From Erysipelotrichaceae bacterium (GTDB lineage: Bacteria > Bacillota_I > Bacilli_A > RFN20 > CAG-826): DNA of 64,000 nt. The notes below the pieces were generated by a model. It saw nothing but the letters and a program-made list of their open reading frames with translations. It had not been told where the DNA came from and made no database searches. A program made the translations under genes and the position numbers. The stretch is taken from NCBI GenBank assembly GCA_015059065.1, contig SVBE01000004.1:1-64000 (forward strand), in the 5' to 3' direction. The first letter of the stretch is position 1, and each line of letters starts with the position of its first letter. Of the stretch, positions 18,051 to 28,771 are shown one piece after another.

Positions 18051-19004
18051 TTATACACCAAAGTGTAAAGAGAGTAATAAGTAAGAATCAGCTGGTATTG
18101 ACCCACGGCAATCCATATCTTCACCTTCAAAGAATGCCACATAAGTGAAACGTAATGTCTTACCCGCTGGAATTGTGATATCCACAGCGTTCACTAATGC
18201 TTTGTTTGTCTCATCGAGTTCGAGGAAATTTGTACAATATCCATCCCCTACTTCTTCTCCGCCTTCTTCATGGACGTTAGTTTGGAATAAAGCGTTGATT
18301 ACTTTGTCCCGATCACCACTCCAAGATCTTTGGTAAGTGGAAATCGGTTCACGAAGGCCGTCCTCTGCCCCAGTCTTATATTCAGGGAATGGGGTTTGTG
18401 GATTGTTGTGCTTCTGTCCATAATAGTCGTTATGAAGATCATTTTCACCCACTAGTTCTGTTTGAATGAGAATGCGGAAATAATTGAGGATATCGTTTGT
18501 ATCAGTCCTCGCATAAGAATCAACTTGAACACTATATTTGAGTTTCTGTTCATCGGTCGTTGATTCATTGACGAGATAAACGGTATAAACTTGGGCTAAC
18601 CCTCTATCGACTTCAGTTTTGTTCGCATCTTTATAAGTCGCATAATTTTGAGACTTATTGAGCTTATTGCCTTTACTAGAGTCATTTTGTTCCTTTAAAT
18701 ACTCCTCAACTAATTGAGCAGTTGTCGGAACCATATGATCTAATGGGGCATCTCTAAGAACAGGTTGAGTTGGTTGAAGTTCCTCCTCATGCCCTTGTTC
18801 TTCATATGTCGCCATATGGAAATGAGATTCACTTTCATCTTTTTGATAAGGGTTATCGATACGGACTGTAAATGCAGCGTTTCCTTGAGGGAGAAAAGCG
18901 AGAATAACAAAAACGACGAGCGCTACGGTAGATACGGAGCCTAACGCAATTGCGATGTGCTTCCACATCCTCGCACGTGCGGGTCTTCGAATATTATCAG
19001 CCAT
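18051..19004 (-). CDS. TasA/camelysin-like exported protein 1, first gene of the operon
   Basis: The start is the ATG at 19004, preceded by a strong GGAGG 8 nt upstream; an in-frame TTG at 19019 is unlikely. The 317-residue product has a basic N-terminus, one membrane segment (about 17-40) and PQGNAAFTVRID, resembling a SipW-type cleavage site followed by the first strand of a TasA-like domain. The C-terminus IPAGKTLRFTYVAFFEGEDMDC then LSLHFGV is the conserved end of SipW-dependent substrates. As first gene it should be made in quantity. I infer a major surface subunit. No protease motif is seen, in contrast to the name given to camelysin. Confidence 0.7.
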   Translation of the reverse strand: MADNIRRPARARMWKHIAIALGSVSTVALVVFVILAFLPQGNAAFTVRIDNPYQKDESESHFHMATYEEQGHEEELQPTQPVLRDAPLDHMVPTTAQLVEEYLKEQNDSSKGNKLNKSQNYATYKDANKTEVDRGLAQVYTVYLVNESTTDEQKLKYSVQVDSYARTDTNDILNYFRILIQTELVGENDLHNDYYGQKHNNPQTPFPEYKTGAEDGLREPISTYQRSWSGDRDKVINALFQTNVHEEGGEEVGDGYCTNFLELDETNKALVNAVDITIPAGKTLRFTYVAFFEGEDMDCRGSIPADSYLLLSLHFGV

Positions 19005-19117
19005 AAAGACTTCCTCCAAGTAAAACGAAACACGGCTATCACTTTATCCTTCAGCTTTTGTTGCAGCAAATGCTTATCTTTGAGTAGTTAGTCGAAACTG
19101 CCTTATTGGAAGTAAGT

Positions 19118-19151
19118 AAACGAAATAACGAACCAACATGTTATTTCATTT
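19118..19151 (-). promoter_or_regulatory. Hairpin in the surface-operon leader
   Basis: AAACGAAATAAC (19118-19129) is complementary to GTTATTTCATTT (19140-19151): 12 pairs with one mismatch or wobble and a 10-nt loop. Read on the plus strand it is followed by a short T-run and could act as a terminator for antisense transcription; read on the minus strand it is a stable leader hairpin about 115 nt before the first start codon. Confidence 0.5.
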
Positions 19152-19330
19152 TTCCAATTTTTCTAGTGACCATAGGTCTTTGTTACTTATATTCTAAACC
19201 TTTATTTATACAAAGAAAATAGGGAAAATATCGCTCAATAACCATATCATCAAATGAGATAAAATTAGCAAAACATCCATATCTTTATAAATAAGTACTC
19301 TAATTATTAGTACACTATTACCACTATTAT

Positions 19331-19360
19331 GTTATGTTGTTACATTATTATTCATGTCAA
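19331..19360 (-). promoter_or_regulatory. Promoter candidate of the surface operon
   Basis: TTGACA at 19355-19360 is a perfect -35 box on the minus strand; CATAAC at 19331-19336 (four of six consensus bases) follows after 18 bp. It is the only perfect -35 in the intergenic region, but the -10 is weak, so an activator may be needed. Confidence 0.4.
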
Positions 19361-19423
19361 TTACTAAGTTTGAAGAAATTAACACCATTAGGACAAAAAT
19401 GATGTTTTATGGAAAAATATAAT

Positions 19424-19450
19424 TTGATTAATTGAAAAGTAGGATATAAT
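19424..19450 (+). promoter_or_regulatory. Promoter with -10 nine bases before the start codon
   Basis: TTGATT (19424-19429), a 15-bp spacer and TATAAT (19445-19450) end 9 nt before the ATG at 19460. Transcription would begin within a few bases of the start codon, and there is no Shine-Dalgarno: a probable leaderless mRNA. Confidence 0.55.
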
Positions 19451-19459
19451 TATTTATAT

Positions 19460-19888
19460 ATGAGCGATAAGGCTAGAAAAAGACTGATCTTTGGCGTCGC
19501 AGGGTTCGAGGCTCTTTTCCTTATTTTTGCCCTTATCATCTCCATCATCGTCTTCACCACTATTGTTCCAGGTGATTCTTTACCTCCTGGATCTGGGGAA
19601 GCTGATTGGAAAGCCGCTAACTTATCTAAGAACGGCCCATTCATCGGATTCCTACAAAACGAGAATATGGCCTTCTTTGGAATCTTCATCATTCCAACCT
19701 TAGTCTTCATCGTCGTTGACTTCATCTACTTCGCGATCATCGCGAGTAAAAAAGAAAGTAGCCTAAGCGATGCGGAACTCAAAGCCATTAAGAAACAGGC
19801 TGAAGAAGAAGTTAGAGCAGAAATGCTTGAACAGATGAAAGCAGAATTGAAACAAGAACAAGAGAATAAAGAAGAGAAACCGGAATAG
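19460..19888 (+). CDS. Small membrane protein with C-terminal coiled coil
   Basis: The 142-residue protein has two membrane helices (about 9-34 and 71-95) separated by a short extracytoplasmic loop rich in Pro/Gly, and a cytoplasmic acidic/basic coiled coil (about 102-142, AELKAIKKQAEEEV and onward). No known family is recognised. It is monocistronic, divergent from the surface operon, with its own probably leaderless promoter and a terminator that begins within its last codons. A function related to the operon is possible from position only. Confidence 0.7.
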   Translation: MSDKARKRLIFGVAGFEALFLIFALIISIIVFTTIVPGDSLPPGSGEADWKAANLSKNGPFIGFLQNENMAFFGIFIIPTLVFIVVDFIYFAIIASKKESSLSDAELKAIKKQAEEEVRAEMLEQMKAELKQEQENKEEKPE

Positions 19889-19902
19889 CCGGTTTTCTTT
19901 TT
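19877..19902 (+). terminator. Rho-independent terminator
   Basis: AAACCGG (19877-19883), loop AATAG, CCGGTTT (19889-19895) and a T-rich tail. The stop codon of the membrane-protein gene is in the loop. Confidence 0.85.
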
Positions 19903-19906
19903 ATGT

Positions 19907-20362
19907 TTAGCATAACTTAATCTTATCCTCCTCTAGTTGTTCTCTGAAATAGTCACCCATTTTGGAGCCAATAAAAACTATATCAACTTCTTTGCCTAAC
20001 GCTTTTTCCAACTCTTCTTCTAAAATGCCTTGATCGATAAATGTTTTGATATCACCATGCTCACAGTAAATATCAACGTCACTACTATTCTTGGCTTCTC
20101 CTCTTGCATAACTACCAAAGAGATACACTTCTTTGATATTATGTTTTGATAAAATTGGAAGAATAGCGTTTTTAATTTGCTTGATTGTTAACACATCGGG
20201 ATGGATATCATTATCAATCAACGAAAGTATGTATTTATTCATACTAGGCACGGAAGATAGTTTATTGATTGTTTCTATATCATCCTTTCTCACGCGAAAA
20301 GGAAACATTTTATAAGTGTATTTGTTGTATGTATCGACATATTTTTGTTGATCAAATGCCAT
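19907..20362 (-). CDS. Ribbon-helix-helix/MNT nucleotidyltransferase fusion, orphan antitoxin-like
   Basis: The 151-residue protein starts at the ATG at 20362 with AGAGG about 8 nt upstream. Residues 1-55 (YTYKMFPFRVRKDDIETI ... SMNKYI) look like an Arc/MetJ-type ribbon-helix-helix DNA-binding domain. Residues 75-150 are a minimal nucleotidyltransferase: VYLFGSYARGEAKNSSDVDI carries the GSx(10)DxD active site, and a third Asp is in KEVDIVFIG. MNT proteins are antitoxins that modify HEPN toxins; no HEPN gene adjoins this one. The DNA-binding fusion suggests autoregulation through the palindrome just upstream. Confidence 0.75.
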   Translation of the reverse strand: MAFDQQKYVDTYNKYTYKMFPFRVRKDDIETINKLSSVPSMNKYILSLIDNDIHPDVLTIKQIKNAILPILSKHNIKEVYLFGSYARGEAKNSSDVDIYCEHGDIKTFIDQGILEEELEKALGKEVDIVFIGSKMGDYFREQLEEDKIKLC

Positions 20363-20379
20363 CTCTATTCCTCTGACAT

Positions 20380-20397
20380 ACATATGATAGCATATGT
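20380..20397. promoter_or_regulatory. Palindromic operator candidate upstream of the RHH-MNT gene
   Basis: ACATATG (20380-20386), ATAG, CATATGT (20391-20397): perfect 7-bp arms, 18 bp before the start codon and next to its ribosome binding site. A dimeric ribbon-helix-helix protein would suit such a site. Confidence 0.5.
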
Positions 20398-20429
20398 TAA
20401 CTAATAACTCAATTATAAAGCATTAGAGA

Positions 20430-20461
20430 TAATAAAATCCCACTTCGTTAAGAAATGGGAT
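20430..20461 (-). terminator. Terminator of the lipoprotein gene
   Basis: On the minus strand ATCCCATTTC pairs with GAAGTGGGAT (20437-20461 overall) around a 5-nt loop and is followed by TTTTATTAT. Confidence 0.8.
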
Positions 20462-20484
20462 CTTTATCAATTGTTGATAAGCAA

Positions 20485-21237
20485 TTATTTATTGTCTCTT
20501 TCAAAATAATAAATGCGTGAAGTCTTTTCTGCTGCAAGAGGGATTTTCACTCTGAGGGCTGGAACGCCTTCATTAAAGACGATTTGTCCGGAGAATGTCT
20601 TCTTGTAAGCAAAAGAGTCAGTAGTCACTGTGAACTTATATAAACTGTCAGAAGTATAAGTGCCAGTTACTGTTTGAGCAGTGATGTTGTATTCTGCCCT
20701 ACCACCTTCACCATCAGTGTCTAAGACAGTGCCAGTCGTATAAGTTAAATCAAAAGTATTGTTCTCTTTTAATACAATACTCGCGCGGACTTCTGTTTTT
20801 CCTTCTGGTGCATCTAATAAATTAGAATATTTTCCTAATAATTGAGCATCTTCTGGTTCAAAAGTGAGTTGGAATGTTGTGATTTTCCAAATAGATGTTG
20901 GTTCAGCAGCCACTCCAATTCTAATAGAAACACTACCGTAGTCTTTACGAGTGATGAGACCAGCAGCACTAACAGTAGCAATCTCTTCATTAGAAGAAGC
21001 AAAACTTAATTGGGTAATAGATGTTAATGTTTCAAGTGTAATAACATCTTCTAACTTATAAGTCGCTGCTTTTGTGCTATCTCTATCTTTCTTTAAGCTA
21101 TAACCTCTTAAGCTTAATGAAGATTGAGAAGCTTCTGATGATGGCTCTGGTGCTTTGCTTGTAGTCGATGGTTGACTTGTTCCACAAGCTGCTAAAGCAA
21201 ACATTGCCGGTAATAATATTAATAGTTTCTTTTTCAT
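20485..21237 (-). CDS. Lipoprotein with a BIG2/Ig-like segment
   Basis: The 250-residue protein has a type II signal peptide with lipobox LAAC (Cys18) followed by a Ser/Pro/Thr-rich linker (about 20-42), so it should be lipid-anchored outside the membrane. Residues about 60-110 (LEDVITLETL ... SNEEIATVSAAGLITRKDYGSVSI) match the bacterial Ig-like (BIG2) pattern of a value judged constant against GLIT. The remaining 130 residues are beta-rich without a recognised family. It is monocistronic with its own terminator. No binding or catalytic site can be named. Confidence 0.7.
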   Translation of the reverse strand: MKKKLLILLPAMFALAACGTSQPSTTSKAPEPSSEASQSSLSLRGYSLKKDRDSTKAATYKLEDVITLETLTSITQLSFASSNEEIATVSAAGLITRKDYGSVSIRIGVAAEPTSIWKITTFQLTFEPEDAQLLGKYSNLLDAPEGKTEVRASIVLKENNTFDLTYTTGTVLDTDGEGGRAEYNITAQTVTGTYTSDSLYKFTVTTDSFAYKKTFSGQIVFNEGVPALRVKIPLAAEKTSRIYYFERDNK

Positions 21238-21339
21238 TATTTTTTCCTTTCCTTTTTTATATTTATACCACTGAAAATCTTCAAAAACAAATCATCACCG
21301 ATATATAATAGATTTATAAACATATAAGAGGACATATTT

Positions 21340-22755
21340 ATGCGCAAAACAAAGATTATTTGCACGATCGGTCCTGCAAGCGAAACTGAAGAAATACTCA
21401 TCCAGATGGCGGAAGCAGGAATGAATGTCGCAAGAGCGAACTTTTCTCATGGGGATTACGAGCAACATCAAAGAAGATTTGACTTAATCAAAAAGGTTAG
21501 AGAAGAGCTCAATAAGCCAATCGCCATCCTATTAGATACCAAAGGTCCAGAATACCGCATCGGTCTATTTGAAAATGATGAAGTCACTCTTAAAGCAGGT
21601 GATACATTCACCTTCACTACTGAAGAGATTAAAGGTAACCAAGAAAGAGTCTCTGTCTCCTATAAGAAATTATGTGAAGAACTTGAAGTTGGCGATCCTA
21701 TTTTAGTCAATAACGGTTTAGTCCGTTTTGTTGTCAAAGAAATCGACTGCAAAAATATCAAATGTGAAGTAGAAATAGGCGGCAAATTATCTAACCGTAA
21801 ATCGATGTCCTTTCCTAATAAACATTTAAAACAAGAATTCCTCTCTGAAGCTGATAAACAAGATTTATTATTCGGCATTAAAAATGATATCGACTTTGTC
21901 GCTGCTTCATTCGTATCTTGTAAACAAGATATGGTCGATATGAGAAAATTCCTCGATGATAACGGCGGTAAAGATATTGAAATCATCGCCAAGATTGAAA
22001 ATAGATTCGGCGTTGATAATGTCGATGAAATCTGTGAAATCGCCGACGGCATCATGGTTGCAAGAGGTGACTTAGGCGTTGAAGTCCCATTCATCGAAGT
22101 CCCGGCTATCCAAAAGATGCTCATCAAGAAATGCCGTATGAAAGGAAAGATCGTCGTCACCGCGACGGAAATGCTCGAATCGATGATCAATAATCCTCGT
22201 CCAACCAGAGCGGAAATCTCTGACGTCGCTAACGCGGTATATGATGGTACCAGTGCGATTATGCTCTCTGGCGAATCTGCTGCCGGTAAATATCCAGTGG
22301 AAGCTACTAAAAATATGGCGGCTATCGCGGAATTCACCGAAAAGAATATCAATTACAAGAAATTATTCGAAGAATCCAACTTTGAAATTAGAAATGAAAC
22401 TGACGCTGTTTCTCACGCGACATGCGATATGGCTATCGATATTGGAGCGAAAGCAATCGTTGTCTCCTCTATTTCCGGAGCGACTGTCCGCATGATATCC
22501 CGTTTCAGATGTCCTGTTGATATATTAGGGGTCACCACCAGTGAAAAAGTCTGGTATAAACTCGCCTTATCCTGGGGTGTCACTGCTGCTATTGCTGGAA
22601 GATTTGAACACACAACCCCAATGTTTAATAACGCCCTTAATTTAGCAAAGCTCGAATTCAACCTTAAACCAGGTGACCATGTGATTCTTACGGGTGGATC
22701 TGTGGGAGCAAGACAAGGTGGCACAAACCTCATCAAGCTCGAGACCGTCCGCTAA
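21340..22755 (+). CDS. pyk: Pyruvate kinase
   Basis: Converts phosphoenolpyruvate and ADP to pyruvate and ATP. The 471-residue length is that of the short form, without the C-terminal PEP-utiliser domain of Bacillus enzymes. Visible: KTKIICTIGPAS at the N-terminus, NFSHGDY, LLDTKGPEYRIG, IIAKIENRFGVDNVDEI with the catalytic lysine, MVARGDLGVE, and PTRAEISDVANAVYDG. The usual ATQMLESM reads ATEMLESM here, a Gln to Glu change. AGAGG lies about 8 nt before the ATG, and TATAAT at 21304-21309 is a plausible -10. A strong terminator follows, so it is monocistronic. Confidence 0.96.
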   Translation: MRKTKIICTIGPASETEEILIQMAEAGMNVARANFSHGDYEQHQRRFDLIKKVREELNKPIAILLDTKGPEYRIGLFENDEVTLKAGDTFTFTTEEIKGNQERVSVSYKKLCEELEVGDPILVNNGLVRFVVKEIDCKNIKCEVEIGGKLSNRKSMSFPNKHLKQEFLSEADKQDLLFGIKNDIDFVAASFVSCKQDMVDMRKFLDDNGGKDIEIIAKIENRFGVDNVDEICEIADGIMVARGDLGVEVPFIEVPAIQKMLIKKCRMKGKIVVTATEMLESMINNPRPTRAEISDVANAVYDGTSAIMLSGESAAGKYPVEATKNMAAIAEFTEKNINYKKLFEESNFEIRNETDAVSHATCDMAIDIGAKAIVVSSISGATVRMISRFRCPVDILGVTTSEKVWYKLALSWGVTAAIAGRFEHTTPMFNNALNLAKLEFNLKPGDHVILTGGSVGARQGGTNLIKLETVR

Positions 22756-22772
22756 TTATATCCTCCTTTAAA

Positions 22773-22802
22773 AAAACTGGCCCTCAAAAGCCAGTTTTCC
22801 TT
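22773..22802 (+). terminator. Terminator of pyk
   Basis: AAAACTGGC pairs with GCCAGTTTT (to 22798) around a 7-nt loop, followed by CCTTTT; the A-run before the stem makes it usable in both directions, also for the convergent GNAT-MsrA gene. Confidence 0.85.
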
Positions 22803-22815
22803 TTGTTATAAATAA

Positions 22816-23781
22816 TTATTTCTTTTCCTCATCTTTGATGAGACGCATATTGACATGACAATATCCTGTTGGGTTCTTATATAGATAATCTTGATGATAT
22901 TCTTCCGCATCATAGAAGTTAGCAAGGGGAAGTATTTCAATGCTATATTCACCTTTGATATTCTTATCAAAATAATCTTTGATTACTTTATATTCTTTTA
23001 TATCTGTGAAGAAGATACCACTTCGATATTGGTGTCCACTATCTTCACCTTGTTTATCGATTGAATATGGGTCAACAAATCTCAGGAAGTGTTCTAATAT
23101 CTTGGTTAATGAAATGACTTCTGGGTCATAAGTCACTTCCACTGTCTCCGCATGTGTGGCTTCATGATGTTTGACTTGTTCATAAGAGGGGTTTTCAATA
23201 TCCCCATTCGCGTAGCCAACGCGTGTCGCGATCACTCCTTTAAGAAGCGAATAATAATGTTCCACTCCCCAGAAGCATCCTCCCGCGATATATATCTTTT
23301 GATAACGATCCCATTCATAGGCATCTCTTGGTTCATGATCTCTCACGTATATTACCCCCTTATATGTAAATCCGTTCTTCTTCACTAATGCGGCCATAAT
23401 ATGATTGTTATGATGCGTATCGATGCGAAGATGACCAATTAATACTTTGCAGTAATCAATAACTCTATCGCCAAAGTTGATATCATTTGCTAAAGCGGCA
23501 ATGCGGTGGATATATCCATAAGGATAATCGTTGTCCCACTTTCCTTCGATATAGTTATATGTTTCTTCTATTCCAATATAAAAAGCAAACACTCCAATGA
23601 CATCACCATTATGTTCATAAACATATAAAGCATCGTGATTCATATCATTTTGGATGTCAGTTAATCCTGGATAATTAGCTGGCCACTGATGAGGATTACC
23701 GTCATTTTTCATAACGATATGCGCGTAATCATATATCTCTAATAACCTATTAGTATCATTAATGTTTGCTTTTCTAATCAT
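22816..23781 (-). CDS. msrA: GNAT acetyltransferase/MsrA fusion
   Basis: Two domains lie in 321 residues. Residues 1-160 look like a GNAT N-acetyltransferase (MIRKANINDTNRLLEIYDYA; ALYVYEHNGDVIGVFAFYIG; YGYIHRIAA; KNGFTYKGVIYV). Residues 165-321 are a complete peptide-methionine (S)-S-oxide reductase: YIAGGCFWGVEHYY with the catalytic Cys, GYANGDIENPSYEQV, HAETVEVTYDP, QGEDSGHQYRSGIFF and HQDYL. MsrA repairs oxidised methionine in proteins. The GNAT substrate is unknown. The join is continuous with no internal stop or start. A possible -10 (TACAAT) lies 12 nt before the ATG. Confidence 0.88.
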   Translation of the reverse strand: MIRKANINDTNRLLEIYDYAHIVMKNDGNPHQWPANYPGLTDIQNDMNHDALYVYEHNGDVIGVFAFYIGIEETYNYIEGKWDNDYPYGYIHRIAALANDINFGDRVIDYCKVLIGHLRIDTHHNNHIMAALVKKNGFTYKGVIYVRDHEPRDAYEWDRYQKIYIAGGCFWGVEHYYSLLKGVIATRVGYANGDIENPSYEQVKHHEATHAETVEVTYDPEVISLTKILEHFLRFVDPYSIDKQGEDSGHQYRSGIFFTDIKEYKVIKDYFDKNIKGEYSIEILPLANFYDAEEYHQDYLYKNPTGYCHVNMRLIKDEEKK

Positions 23782-23827
23782 ATTTATAAGATAATTGTAC
23801 TGTCACACGTAAAAAAGAGGAAACAAT

Positions 23828-24805
23828 ATGAAAAAATTTATTCCCACAATATTCACCGTCATCATCATCGCGACATTAGCCGTTCTCGGTTTCACTCTCG
23901 GTGGACTTAACTTAAGTCAAACACAATTAGACACATTATTAATTCTTGCTATTGTTGCAGGAAGTGCAGCGGCATACTGCTTCATCGTTGGAGAGATATC
24001 CCGTAACAATTCCCAAATGGATAAATTATGGTCCATCCTTCCTATCGCTTATACTTGGATCATCGCTGCGAAAGGTGAGATGAAACCAAGACTTGTGATC
24101 ATCGCCGTGATCGCTACTTTATGGGGTATCAGATTAACATATAACTTCGCTCGTAAAGGTGCTTATCACTGGAAGTTCTGGGAAGGTAGAGAAGACTATA
24201 GATGGGAAATCGTCCGTAAATTCAAAGTCTTCCAAAATCCTGTCTCCTGGGCTTTCTTTGATTTATTCTTCATCGCTATTTATCAAAACTTCCTCGTCGT
24301 GACCATGACTTTCCCAGCCGTCGCGATGATGGATTCAACAGCCCCTCTCGGTGCTTGGGATTATGTCGGTGCCTCCTTAGCCGCGGGCTTCTTACTCTTA
24401 GAAACTATCGCTGATGAATATCAATGGAAATTCCATCAAAATAAGAAAAAACTCCTACAAAACGGCAATAAATTAGAAGATATTGAAGAACCATATAACA
24501 AAGGTTTTAACACGACTGGACCATGGGGATATATGAGACATCCTAACTATTTAGGTGAACAAGGTATTTGGATGTCATTCTATATCATGAGCATATCCGC
24601 GGGAGTTAATGCATATGGAGTGTTCAACTGGAGCTGGTTTGGACCATTATTAATCGTCTTCCTCTTCTTAGCCTCTTCCCCACTTGGAGAAAGCATCTCC
24701 AATAAGAAATACCCCGAATACAAATATTATGTGAATTATGTATTCAAGTATATCCCGCTTAGAAAATATGATTATGAAAAAGCTAAAGCAGCTTTAGAAA
24801 AATAA
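23828..24805 (+). CDS. DUF1295/steroid 5-alpha-reductase-like membrane protein
   Basis: The 325-residue protein has about seven membrane helices. The C-terminal half carries the family signature: YNKGFNTTGPWGYMRHPNYLGEQGIW, with the RHPNY motif shared by DUF1295, isoprenylcysteine methyltransferases and sterol reductases, then PLGESISNKKYPEYKYY. Family members reduce or methylate lipid-like substrates; the actual substrate here is unknown. The ATG has GAGG about 7 nt upstream. It diverges from the GNAT-MsrA gene (46 bp) and abuts the convergent beta-galactosidase gene end to end, with no base between the stops. Confidence 0.78.
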   Translation: MKKFIPTIFTVIIIATLAVLGFTLGGLNLSQTQLDTLLILAIVAGSAAAYCFIVGEISRNNSQMDKLWSILPIAYTWIIAAKGEMKPRLVIIAVIATLWGIRLTYNFARKGAYHWKFWEGREDYRWEIVRKFKVFQNPVSWAFFDLFFIAIYQNFLVVTMTFPAVAMMDSTAPLGAWDYVGASLAAGFLLLETIADEYQWKFHQNKKKLLQNGNKLEDIEEPYNKGFNTTGPWGYMRHPNYLGEQGIWMSFYIMSISAGVNAYGVFNWSWFGPLLIVFLFLASSPLGESISNKKYPEYKYYVNYVFKYIPLRKYDYEKAKAALEK

Positions 24806-27419
<2,614 letters not shown>

Positions 27420-27450
27420 AATAAAATATATAGATAAATCTCACAGGAGA

Positions 27451-28761
27451 TTATTCTTGTTCTGGAATTTCACCAGCTTTAGATAAGCTATATTTAGTAA
27501 GAAGCGGTCCAACAAGTTCATAGACAAGTGTCGCTAATAAGGCCACTGTGACTATCATATTACCGATATTATTAGTCTTAAAGATTTCCATATCACCGAT
27601 TTGATTTGCCATGCCGATAGCCACACCAGCTTGTGGTAATAAAGTGAAACCTAAATAATGAGTAATCTCTTTTGACCTATGCGTAATTTTACAGCCGAGG
27701 AACGCTCCAAAGTATTTACCAAGTGAACGAAGAATCAAATAAGTGAAGAAGACGATAACGATGATAATTAATGAACTGCTATTACCGGTAGAGAATATCT
27801 CATAAGCACTAGTCACTAGATGTGCGCCAGAAAGAACGAAGAATAAAGTGAATAAGAACGGAGTCCATCTATCCATTAATTCAATATCACGGGTTAATAT
27901 TGGTTTATCCTCATCTTTAGTGAAGTTCACATAGACCGCGCCGATCACCATACAAGTTAATAAAGAGGAGAAATTAAGATTCTGGTCGTTAATCTTTAAA
28001 GTATTTAAAGCGGCACAAGTCCCAACTCCTAATAAAGTAAAGGCAATCACGATAATCATATGGTTATTACGAGACTTAAAATATTTCATCGTCACGTGTA
28101 ATAAAACACCTAATATAAATCCGATTAATAAACTACCCACTATTTCAAGTAGAGGAATTAATAAAATTGAAACAACACTGATTGATGCGGTTGTGACAAA
28201 TAATTTTGCAATGCTAGTAGAAAGAGCAAACACCATTAAGCCGATTGCATCATCAAAAGCAACCACCGGAAGAAGAATGTCCACTAACGGTCCTTTCGCC
28301 TTATATTGATGGATAACCATAAGTGTAGCGGCAGGAGCAGTCGCTGTCGCAATCGCTCCTAAAACAAAAGCAATCGCATAATTTAGATGAGCAAAATAAC
28401 AGACTAATAATAGTCCAGCATCTACAAGTATCACCGCACCAAAAGCTTGAAGGAAAGTGATTAATAATACTTTGGAGCCATATTCTTTAATCTTGCTGAA
28501 TTTGAATTCTTCACCGATAGATAAAGCAATAAAGCCTAAAGCAATCGAGGCGACAAAGGTGTTAAGTCTTGTCAACTCCTCGGTAAGAGTGATGTTCAGC
28601 GAACCAATATATCCGGTTCTATCAACGAGGATACACACTACAGCAATTAAAAGTCCAATGACCAAGAAGGCAGTAACGTTTGGTAAGTTTATTTTCCTTG
28701 ATGCTCTGGTTGCAATTAATCCGAGTAGAAGTAATATCCCCACAAAGAGTGCGATATTCAT
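27451..28761 (-). CDS. Cation/proton antiporter, CPA2 (Kef/NapA-like) family
   Basis: The 436-residue protein has 12-13 membrane helices and no cytoplasmic NAD-binding (RCK/TrkA-N) domain. Visible: NLPNVTAFLVIGLLI at the N-terminus, IALGFIALSIGEEF, an Ala/Thr-rich core ATATAPAATLMVIHQY, the VAFDDAIGLMVFALS segment with paired Asp residues expected at the ion site, and GFTLLPQAGVAIGMANQIGD. It should exchange Na+ or K+ for protons across the membrane. The specificity cannot be read from sequence alone. Its promoter lies 10 nt before the ATG with no Shine-Dalgarno. Confidence 0.88.
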   Translation of the reverse strand: MNIALFVGILLLLGLIATRASRKINLPNVTAFLVIGLLIAVVCILVDRTGYIGSLNITLTEELTRLNTFVASIALGFIALSIGEEFKFSKIKEYGSKVLLITFLQAFGAVILVDAGLLLVCYFAHLNYAIAFVLGAIATATAPAATLMVIHQYKAKGPLVDILLPVVAFDDAIGLMVFALSTSIAKLFVTTASISVVSILLIPLLEIVGSLLIGFILGVLLHVTMKYFKSRNNHMIIVIAFTLLGVGTCAALNTLKINDQNLNFSSLLTCMVIGAVYVNFTKDEDKPILTRDIELMDRWTPFLFTLFFVLSGAHLVTSAYEIFSTGNSSSLIIIVIVFFTYLILRSLGKYFGAFLGCKITHRSKEITHYLGFTLLPQAGVAIGMANQIGDMEIFKTNNIGNMIVTVALLATLVYELVGPLLTKYSLSKAGEIPEQE

Positions 28762-28771
28762 ACCAAGAGAT

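Larger units (their letters stand above)
19005..19459. other. Long divergent intergenic region and leader of the surface operon
   Basis: No gene is visible in these 455 bases. On the minus strand, reading toward the operon, a promoter candidate TTGACA (19355-19360) with an 18-bp spacer and CATAAC (19331-19336) would give a leader of about 320 nt. A second -10-like TATAAA lies at 19205-19210. The leader holds a strong hairpin (19118-19151). The plus strand promoter for the gene at 19460 is at the right end. The length and structure suggest post-initiation control of the operon. Confidence 0.5.

Noticed and set aside
18048..18055. TATAAT-like box between the two TasA-like genes
   Set aside because: Only two bases from the ATG, with no -35; translation coupling within the operon explains the arrangement better.
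21660..22352. Minus-strand frame of 230 codons inside pyk
   Set aside because: Antisense shadow of a conserved enzyme gene; low-complexity Ser/Ile-rich translation.
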